The notes under the pieces are model-generated. The model did not search any database. It was not told where the DNA came from and was given only the letters and a program-made list of their open reading frames with translations. Positions 34,679-40,331 of a DNA stretch of 40,331 nucleotides are shown here, in pieces. A program made the translations under genes and the position numbers. The DNA comes from DAOSXA01 sp964526835 (GTDB taxonomy: Bacteria > Zixibacteria > MSB-5A5 > GN15 > FEB-12), in contig CAZGMK010000030.1 in NCBI GenBank assembly GCA_964526835.1, forward strand, positions 1 through 40,331, read 5' to 3'. The number at the start of each line of letters is the position of its first letter. The stretch's first letter is position 1.

Positions 34679-35692
34679 GTGATTGCGACCTACGGCCCCA
34701 AGACAACCCCGTGGCAAATAGGCCCGAGCGATTTCCCGTCAGACGGCGACCTCAATGAAAGGATGCTGTTTCTCTTACGCTATGCCATCCTGGCTCCATC
34801 AAGCCATAATACGCAACCATGGAAGTTCACGGTCGAAGGTAATGAGATACGAATCCTGATAGACAAGTCCCGCTGGCTCAGAACAGCCGACTCCGATCAG
34901 CGCGAACTGCATATCAGCATCGGTTGTGCGCTGCAGAATCTGCTCGTGGCGGCGGAGCACTTCGGCTATGATCACGTGATTGACTACATGCCAGACCCTG
35001 GGAACGATACCCTGGCTGCGATTGTAACACTCAGGGAGCAGAGACAACCATCCGCCGGTCCGCCGACGCCGCTTTTCGGAGCCATCACCAAACGTCATAC
35101 TAATCACAATGAATTCAATGGCGAAGCCATCCCCGCTGAGAACCTTACCAGGCTACAGGGTTGCTGTGCGGAGGAGGGAATACTGCTGCACCTCACCGGC
35201 GATCCTTCGATCAAGCGCAAGGTCGATGATCTGATCAGCCGGGCCGATGCCATCCAGTTCGCCGATCCGGCCTGGCGCGAGGAGTTGGGCTACTGGCTGG
35301 GCAAGGGAGGCTTCGGCACTTCCTGGCTGATGTCAAAGTTGGGTCAGTTGGCGGTCACTTATCTGAACATGAGCAAGCAGACTGCCCGCAAGGATTCCGA
35401 ACTCCTGATGAGCGCCCCAGTCCTTGGAGTTATCAGCGCGAGAACTGATGATCGTGTGGTTCAAATCAAGGTCGGCCGGGGACTTGAACGGATGAGCCTG
35501 ATGGCTGCATCGCTGGGTATCGCGGTTCACCCGATGAGCCAGATCCTCGAGATTCCGGAAATCCGCAACGAGGTCGCCGGGCTGATTCCGGAATCGGATG
35601 TTGTCCCCCAACACACTTTCCGTCTCGGCTACGCTGAGCCGGAGAAGGCCCATACTCCACGCCGCCCTCTTGACGAAGTGATGCTCAAATAG
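34679..35692 (+). CDS. Acg-family nitroreductase-like protein
   Basis: A 337-residue protein of the FMN-binding nitroreductase superfamily, of the Acg/Rv2032 type, a fused double domain. Diagnostic pieces are LLRYAILAPSSHNTQPWKF near the N-terminus, then ADSDQRELHISIGCALQNL, then ITKRHTNHNEFNGEAIP and MSLMAASLGIAVHPMSQ near the end. Acg in Mycobacterium lacks the usual FMN lid and is thought to bind FMN without nitroreductase activity, so enzymatic turnover here is uncertain. It starts at GTG 34679 after AGGAGGTG (34667-34674). It has its own promoter and is divergent from the PorV-like gene. Confidence 0.88.
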   Translation: MIATYGPKTTPWQIGPSDFPSDGDLNERMLFLLRYAILAPSSHNTQPWKFTVEGNEIRILIDKSRWLRTADSDQRELHISIGCALQNLLVAAEHFGYDHVIDYMPDPGNDTLAAIVTLREQRQPSAGPPTPLFGAITKRHTNHNEFNGEAIPAENLTRLQGCCAEEGILLHLTGDPSIKRKVDDLISRADAIQFADPAWREELGYWLGKGGFGTSWLMSKLGQLAVTYLNMSKQTARKDSELLMSAPVLGVISARTDDRVVQIKVGRGLERMSLMAASLGIAVHPMSQILEIPEIRNEVAGLIPESDVVPQHTFRLGYAEPEKAHTPRRPLDEVMLK

Positions 35693-35939
35693 CGAGAACC
35701 ATGGGTCCGCCGACGGCGTCGATCGCGGGGCCAGATCCCCCGGAGGCGCTTGATATCGGCTCCCTCATGCGGACAACTCATCTGGCCTCTATCTGATCAA
35801 TCATCACCAGAGCGTTCTTGCAACCGTCTGAATTCTAGTCGTAATCGAGCGGGGGCCATCCAGCCTCTTGTAACCAGTTTCGCCTTGACTTATTGGCCAT
35901 AAGTCCTTGATTCTTAGTAAGAAGGGTGTGCTCAGTGCT

Positions 35940-36554
35940 ATGGCCCGATTGTCAATAACATCCGACAGTACTCATGCGAGCGATAAGTGGCCTGGTTTTC
36001 TCGATCTACTCGACTCGGAGCCGGGTAAGGCTCTGGATGAGTTCTATCGCCTGGCCAGCGGTACCATCGCCCGGGTGCCCCCAAGGCCAGTGAGAGGGCT
36101 GGCGAAGCAGGCATTTGAAGACTTCTTTCATGACTTCGTGTTGGCTTGCTGCAAAGGTCGCTTTCGCAAGCTCAAACAGTACCGGGATCGAGGACGGCCG
36201 TTTGCCGGATGGCTCTATGTCGTCGCCCACAACTTTGCCCTCGACTGGCTGGCCAGGCTGGATCAGCCTATGGAAAACACTAATTTCGCAGAGACTGCAG
36301 GCGTCTCTGGTAATGGGCTGGCACACTTGGTGCAGAACGTCCAGCAGGCCATCAGCACTCTCTCGGAGAAGTGCCGCCTTCTTTTGAAGCTGGCAGCGGA
36401 AGAATATACGCCAAAAGAGATGACGCTCGCCATGGGCTGGCCTGAGGACCAGAATGCAAAGGCATCCAACGATTTGCGCTACTGTCGAAGGAAGCTACGA
36501 CAGATCCTGGCGGATTCGGGAGTTGACATCGAAGAGGAACTCGGCTCTGAATGA
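35940..36554 (+). CDS. ECF-type RNA polymerase sigma factor
   Basis: A 204-residue sigma factor. Region 2 is visible (FEDFFHDFVLACCKGRFRKL, then RPFAGWLYVVAHNFALDWLA), followed by a spacer and region 4 (ISTLSEKCRLLLKLAAEEYT, then YCRRKLRQILADSG). The region 2 and region 4 sections without regions 1 and 3 indicate the ECF group, which steers RNA polymerase to stress or envelope genes. I chose ATG 35940; the frame extends upstream to 35907 with a TTG. A poor -10 follows TTGACT at 35885. The next gene, 73 bases on, is an anti-sigma-like membrane protein, as usual for ECF pairs. The regulon probably includes the secreted genes that follow. Confidence 0.88.
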   Translation: MARLSITSDSTHASDKWPGFLDLLDSEPGKALDEFYRLASGTIARVPPRPVRGLAKQAFEDFFHDFVLACCKGRFRKLKQYRDRGRPFAGWLYVVAHNFALDWLARLDQPMENTNFAETAGVSGNGLAHLVQNVQQAISTLSEKCRLLLKLAAEEYTPKEMTLAMGWPEDQNAKASNDLRYCRRKLRQILADSGVDIEEELGSE

Positions 36555-36627
36555 ATGGTACTGTCCGAATAGTGGCCTCGCTGGCCGTTAGCCCGATAGA
36601 CGAACATGAGAAGTCGTCCGATTTGAG

Positions 36628-37578
36628 ATGCGTATGACTGCGGAAGAAGAGAACAACGACAGACTGATGCGCCTCGTTCAGTTGGCGTCCTCAAGTGACA
36701 CAGTTGCCTCTCGGCCAACGCCGGAGGCACTCGCGTCCTGCTTGCAGGGCACTGCGACGGAAGAGGAGAAGGCTCAGGTCAGGCGAGCCCTTGACCAGTC
36801 GTCCTCCTTCAGGCGCGAATTCTTGTCGCTTATTAAGGACCTCGAAGCGGTTGAATCGGGCCAGGCGGAAGAACCGGTGGAGGTACCAATCCAGGTTCCT
36901 GAGGATATCCGAAGAGAGGTGCTCAAGGAGTACCGCAGCGATCCAGTCCCCGCACCTTCACTGTGGGAGAGACTCCGAGAATCGATTGTTGTTCGAGTGT
37001 ACGTTCCGGTCGCGGCCGCTGCGGCTATCCTGCTCGTCGTCATTCAGTCATTGATTCCTCCCTCGGCCCAGGAATGGGAACTGGTGCGCAGCGAGGTGGA
37101 GCCAGCCGAACTCATATCCATGGAGACGCGCAGCGCGAGCGAACTGACCTTCGCAACAGCTGAGCAGGCGGCCCTTGCGGGGTTTGCGCAGATGCTGGAG
37201 TTTGGTGATGGACGGTTCCACTTTAAGCCAGCCGACAGTCTGCAGATGGTGCCTGCAGGTCCGACCAGGGAGATTACTCTGACACTGACAGACCGAGACG
37301 GCGATGCCACGGTGACCTATGTCGCTCAGATACCCAAATCAATGAATCCCAAGCGTGACGAGTTGACAGCGTGGATGCTGACTCTGCCGGACCGGAGGGT
37401 GTTTCGAGCAAACATTACCGCACTTTCTCCTGCCTTAATAGCGCCTGAGGCAAGCGTGTTGCGGATTGTCTTGGTTGCTGTGTTCGAAGGTCCATCGGGA
37501 TACCAGTTCGACCCATTTCAGTTAAACAGGACCCGGAACAGCGCACCCGGGACCGCAAAGCAGGGCACAGGAGGTTAG
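36628..37578 (+). CDS. membrane-bound anti-sigma-like protein
   Basis: A 316-residue protein that follows the ECF sigma gene. Its N-terminal ~100 residues are cytoplasmic and helical (TPEALASCLQGTATEEEKAQ, then RRALDQSSSFRREFLSLIK), the layout of anti-sigma domains, but without the HxxxCxxC zinc motif. One transmembrane helix is at about 122-143 (VVRVYVPVAAAAAILLVVIQ), and the C-terminal ~170 residues are outside (EITLTLTDRDGDATVTYVA). It fits an anti-sigma factor holding the neighbouring sigma factor until an envelope signal arrives; this is inference from position and topology. Start ATG 36628 or 36634. Confidence 0.7.
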   Translation: MRMTAEEENNDRLMRLVQLASSSDTVASRPTPEALASCLQGTATEEEKAQVRRALDQSSSFRREFLSLIKDLEAVESGQAEEPVEVPIQVPEDIRREVLKEYRSDPVPAPSLWERLRESIVVRVYVPVAAAAAILLVVIQSLIPPSAQEWELVRSEVEPAELISMETRSASELTFATAEQAALAGFAQMLEFGDGRFHFKPADSLQMVPAGPTREITLTLTDRDGDATVTYVAQIPKSMNPKRDELTAWMLTLPDRRVFRANITALSPALIAPEASVLRIVLVAVFEGPSGYQFDPFQLNRTRNSAPGTAKQGTGG

Positions 37579-37584
37579 AGAAAT

Positions 37585-38151
37585 ATGATCTCACGTCTGG
37601 CTGCACTTGCGATTATCGGCCTGCTCACCAGTACTAGTCAGGCCGCGGATACACTTTGGACCCGGACCTTCTCAGGCGCTGCGGGCATGAGAGATGACGC
37701 TGGAGCTTTGGCTGTAGAGCAAGGCGCGCCGACAGTTGCCGGCTCCATCGGCGGATACGCTTTCGTGGCAGGATTGGACAGTGTCGGTGACACACTGTGG
37801 CTCGTTGATTCGCTCAACAGAGGGCAATTCAAACGAGTCGGTACGGGCCCTCAGAGCGATATCGTGGTTGCTGGCTGGATCTGGACGGATAGTGGCGACT
37901 CCGCGGGAACCTGCACGTTTGATATGCAGTCTGCCGACGGCACAGTCATGTGGGCAGACACGATGTGGACCAACTACTACAGCCTTCAGTCGCTCGAGGT
38001 CGGGAGTAGCAGCGATTCGATGGCGACACCAGCCTTGGCCTGCGGCCAGGGAATTCGATCGCTGAGATCAGAACAGCCACCACGGACATACGCTACGATG
38101 AATGTGTCTCAAATTGATGCTAATATAGGTCTTCAGCAAGGAGAGATGTGA
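37585..38151 (+). CDS. small secreted protein, possibly truncated
   Basis: A 188-residue exported protein after the ribosome-binding site AGGAGG (37569-37574). It has a signal peptide (MISRLAALAIIGLLTSTSQA), then propeller-like strands (DTLWTRTFSGAAGMRDDAGA, then DSVGDTLWLVDSLNRG, then SDIVVAGWIWTDSGD). The last ~35 residues (ACGQGIRSLRSEQPPRTYAT onward) no longer follow that pattern and look like out-of-frame or degraded sequence. Similar propeller proteins are normally longer. Its stop overlaps the next gene's start by one base (A at 38151), and AAGGAGAG for that gene lies within its last codons. It may be a shortened relative of the downstream repeat protein. Confidence 0.6.
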   Translation: MISRLAALAIIGLLTSTSQAADTLWTRTFSGAAGMRDDAGALAVEQGAPTVAGSIGGYAFVAGLDSVGDTLWLVDSLNRGQFKRVGTGPQSDIVVAGWIWTDSGDSAGTCTFDMQSADGTVMWADTMWTNYYSLQSLEVGSSSDSMATPALACGQGIRSLRSEQPPRTYATMNVSQIDANIGLQQGEM

Positions 38152-40193
38152 TGAGAGGACTGTTAGCGATACTGACAATGATAGCCGTGATGGTGACCCT
38201 GATGACGATGGCCGGCGGAGCGGCGGCCGAGCAGACCCTGACCGCGGCGGAAGTGATGCAGGGGAATACCTCGGTTCCCTTTACCAGGAATATGGGCCAG
38301 TGGCCCGACAGTATCCTGTACCGCGCTGATGCTAGCGGGGCCACCATGTGGTTTACCCATAACGGTGTGTACTACCAGTTCACACGCCGGATTGCTACCG
38401 ATGATGACGGGATCGACCCGGATGACCCGTTTGGCCCTCGGCGTGTACCCGGCGGGCGGGATATGGCACGCGACAGTGTTGAGATGTTGCTGATCAAGGC
38501 GCAGTTTGAGGGGGCGAATGCGGGTGTCGAGGTGATCGGCCTTGATGAGATGGAGTACAAGTGCAACTATTTCCTGGGCAATGATCCGGCTAAATGGCGC
38601 AGCGATGTGCCCAATTACCGCAGTATTGTGATGCGGGAGATATATCCCGGCGTTGATGTGCATTTTGAGGGGAGTGACAGGGGTCGCCTGATGTATCGTT
38701 ATGAGCTGGCGCCGGGGGCACAGCCGGCTCAGGTGCAGGTCGGCTATGAGGGGGTTGAGGACGTTGTGTCACAAGAGGGTGGTGGCGTTGTGGCCGATAC
38801 CCGGTTTGGGGAGATATCGGGCCTGTTGGCTGCACCGAGTGGTGACGCGCAGGTGTTTGCAGGGGTGCGGCAGAGAGATGTTGACTCAGGGGAGTCTGGT
38901 TCGCTGGCCGGTGGAGTACGCAACACAGGGAATGTGGAGCTGGTGTACAGCACCTACCTGGGCGGGTCAAGCTATGACATTGGCTATAGCATCGCCGTAG
39001 ACGGTTCGGGCTGCGCCTATGTGACGGGGTATACATATTCCACCAACTTCCCGACTGAGAACGCCTGGGATGGCAGCCATAACGGTAGTTACGAAGCCTT
39101 CGTGACCAAGTTGTCAGCGTCAGGCAACAGCCTGCTCTACAGCACCTACCTGGGCGGGACGGGCAGGGACTATGGCTATGGCATAGCCGTAGACGGTTCC
39201 GGCTGCGCCTATGTGACGGGGACGACATGGTCCACAGACTTCCCGACAGAGAATGCCTATGATGACAGCTACAACGGATTTGGGGATGTTGATGCTTTCG
39301 TGACCAAGTTGTCAGCGGCGGGCAACAGCCTGATCTACAGCACCTACCTGGGCGGGTCAGATGGGGAAAGTGGCTATGGCATAGCCGTCGACGGTTCCGG
39401 CTGCGCCTATGTGACGGGGACGACGATTTCCACCAACTTCCCGACTGAGAGCGCCTGGGATGACAGCCATAACGGTAGTGGCGATGCTTTCGTGACCAAA
39501 TTGTCAGCATCAGGAAGCAGCCTGATCTACAGCACGTACCTGGGCGGGTCGAACTATGAGAATTGCCGTGGCATAGCCGTAGACGGTTCCGGCTGCGCCT
39601 ATGTGACGGGGCATACGAGTTCCACCAACTTCCCGACTGAGAACGCCTGGGATGACAGCCATAACGGTAGTTACGAAGCCTTCGTGACCAAGTTGTCAGC
39701 GTCAGGCAACAGCCTGCTCTACAGCACCTACCTGGGCGGGACGGGCAGGGACTATGGCTATGGCATAGCCGTAGACGGTTCCGGCTGCGCCTATGTGACG
39801 GGGACGACATGGTCCACAGACTTCCCGACAGAGAATGCCTGGGATGACAGCCTCAACGGCAGTGGCGATGCCTTCGTGACCAGATTTTCAGCGTCAGGAG
39901 GCAGCCTGATCTACAGTACGTACCTTGGCGGGTCAGATTGGGAAAGTGGCTATGGCATAGCCGTAGATGGTACCGGCTGTGCCTATGTGACGGCGTATAC
40001 ACAGTCCACAGACTTCCCGACTGAGAACGCCTGGGATGGCAGCCATAACGGTGGTGATCGGGATGTCTTCGTGACCAAGTTGTCAGCGGCGGGCAACAGC
40101 CTGATCTACAGCACGTATCTGGGCGGGTCAGGTGATGACCGGGGCTATGGCATAGCCGTTGACGGTTCCGACTGCGCCTATGGGGCCTGTTGA
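38151..40193 (+). CDS. secreted SBBP-repeat beta-propeller protein, 3'-truncated
   Basis: About 680 residues remain. The start is ATG 38151 after AAGGAGAG, with a signal peptide (GLLAILTMIAVMVTLMTMAGGAAA). Residues about 30-250 match the N-terminal domain that usually precedes SBBP repeats (FTRNMGQWPDSILYRADASG, then YKCNYFLGNDPAKWRSDVPN). From residue 264, six full and one partial repeat of about 64 residues follow, each with L-x-YSTYLGG, GIAVDGSGCAYVTG, and FVTKLSAxG. The seventh copy stops at CAY and is joined to ...GAC-stop from 40182 on, where mobile-element-like sequence begins. The protein is therefore cut short. SBBP proteins are surface or secreted adhesive-like repeat proteins; the exact role is unknown. 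Confidence 0.88.
   Translation: MRGLLAILTMIAVMVTLMTMAGGAAAEQTLTAAEVMQGNTSVPFTRNMGQWPDSILYRADASGATMWFTHNGVYYQFTRRIATDDDGIDPDDPFGPRRVPGGRDMARDSVEMLLIKAQFEGANAGVEVIGLDEMEYKCNYFLGNDPAKWRSDVPNYRSIVMREIYPGVDVHFEGSDRGRLMYRYELAPGAQPAQVQVGYEGVEDVVSQEGGGVVADTRFGEISGLLAAPSGDAQVFAGVRQRDVDSGESGSLAGGVRNTGNVELVYSTYLGGSSYDIGYSIAVDGSGCAYVTGYTYSTNFPTENAWDGSHNGSYEAFVTKLSASGNSLLYSTYLGGTGRDYGYGIAVDGSGCAYVTGTTWSTDFPTENAYDDSYNGFGDVDAFVTKLSAAGNSLIYSTYLGGSDGESGYGIAVDGSGCAYVTGTTISTNFPTESAWDDSHNGSGDAFVTKLSASGSSLIYSTYLGGSNYENCRGIAVDGSGCAYVTGHTSSTNFPTENAWDDSHNGSYEAFVTKLSASGNSLLYSTYLGGTGRDYGYGIAVDGSGCAYVTGTTWSTDFPTENAWDDSLNGSGDAFVTRFSASGGSLIYSTYLGGSDWESGYGIAVDGTGCAYVTAYTQSTDFPTENAWDGSHNGGDRDVFVTKLSAAGNSLIYSTYLGGSGDDRGYGIAVDGSDCAYGAC
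38940..40182 (+). repeat. SBBP repeat array (6 full + 1 partial, about 194 bp each)
   Basis: Seven in-frame copies in the secreted protein. The tract 39074-39258 reappears exactly at 39656-39840, 582 bases on, which is a three-repeat period (3 x 194). So the array grew by a recent block duplication or was homogenised by gene conversion. Confidence 0.85.
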
Positions 40194-40277
40194 ATAACCC
40201 GGATTTTCAGTTCAGGCAGGCTTAACGGAGAACGTTGTCACGTTGGAGCACACAGTGGGAGGAAACGCCCGCAGATT
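40182..40277. mobile_element. possible second mobile-element end inside the SBBP gene
   Basis: The repeat pattern breaks at 40182 and GGGGCCTGTTGAATAACCCG follows. A CCTGTTGAATAA-like end recalls the termini of several DDE insertion sequences (IS4/IS5/IS1182-like, from memory). About 95 bases lie between it and the IS256-type end, so the second element may have landed inside the first. Confidence 0.35.
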
Positions 40278-40331
40278 GGGTGTGTCCGGAATTTTGTGTA
40301 AGCGACCGGTTCACGTTGTTTAGATCCTTCC
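40278..40331. mobile_element. IS256-type insertion sequence end (partial)
   Basis: Inverted copy of bases 1-52 (exact over 40278-40329). It begins GGGTGTGTCCGGAATTTTGT and runs off the window, so the element body lies to the right. No transposase is visible. Confidence 0.7.

Noticed and set aside
35885..35913. TTGACT-N17-TGATTC as promoter of the sigma gene
   Set aside because: The -10 is too poor to support; ECF genes often use their own motif, which I cannot see here.
38590..39810. Long minus-strand open frame across the SBBP repeats
   Set aside because: It is a frame shadow of a repetitive coding sequence; its residues are Ser/Arg-rich and repeat with the plus-strand units.

Overview
The window looks like a chromosomal contig from an uncultured Gram-negative bacterium of the FCB group, most like candidate phylum Zixibacteria. 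This rests on the combination of gene families: TonB-dependent receptors with a carboxypeptidase-like N-terminal domain, PorV/PorQ-type outer-membrane barrels, secreted proteins ending in FlgD-like or dockerin-type modules of the ISDLVYLVxYMFxGGPPP kind, an SBBP-repeat protein, and high-GC codon use. Several clear TTGACn-N16/17-TAnnnT promoters are visible, so the housekeeping sigma factor seems to read ordinary -35/-10 sites rather than the TTTG/TAnnTTTG type of Bacteroidota. No tRNA, rRNA or CRISPR array was seen.

Layout. 1-52 and 40278-40331 carry the same IS256-type insertion-sequence end in inverted orientation, so both edges of the contig lie in copies of one mobile element. 53-6893 is an export/outer-membrane operon (truncated TonB receptor, 1000-aa secreted protein, PorV-like barrel) closed by a strong terminator palindrome. 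7331-14401 holds three dockerin-bearing secreted proteins, one of them an M6 metalloprotease, with glucose-6-phosphate isomerase on the other strand. 14483-19534 holds a THUMP-type rRNA methyltransferase, a YbdG-type mechanosensitive channel, a hexapeptide acyltransferase and a secreted transglutaminase-like protein. 19717-24984 is a minus-strand regulatory block: a 1370-aa Ser/Thr kinase-TPR-GAF-AAA+-Fis protein, a small exported proline-rich protein and an HTH regulator with no ordinary start codon. 25313-29774 has a small membrane protein, an orphan DNA methyltransferase, and an operon of a HIT hydrolase with an HTH-fused, cluster-less aconitase-superfamily protein, then an unknown protein. 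30005-32216 has an FKBP isomerase and an NfeD/SPFH membrane pair. 32355-35692 has another dockerin protein, a second PorV-like barrel and an Acg-type nitroreductase. 35940-40193 is an ECF sigma/anti-sigma pair followed by two secreted proteins, the last an SBBP-repeat protein cut off by mobile-element sequence.

How it fits together. Much of the window serves export and surface display: barrels, receptor, secreted proteins with C-terminal modules, and sigma/anti-sigma control beside secreted products. The most unusual gene is 27393-29054, which joins two HTH-like units to an isopropylmalate-dehydratase-like body that has lost the iron-sulfur ligands; it looks like an enzyme turned regulator. 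The second is the minus-strand block at 19717-24984, where a kinase/enhancer-binding-like fusion with a degenerate GAFTGA loop sits by a two-gene unit with a hairpin over its ribosome-binding site and a non-canonical downstream start.
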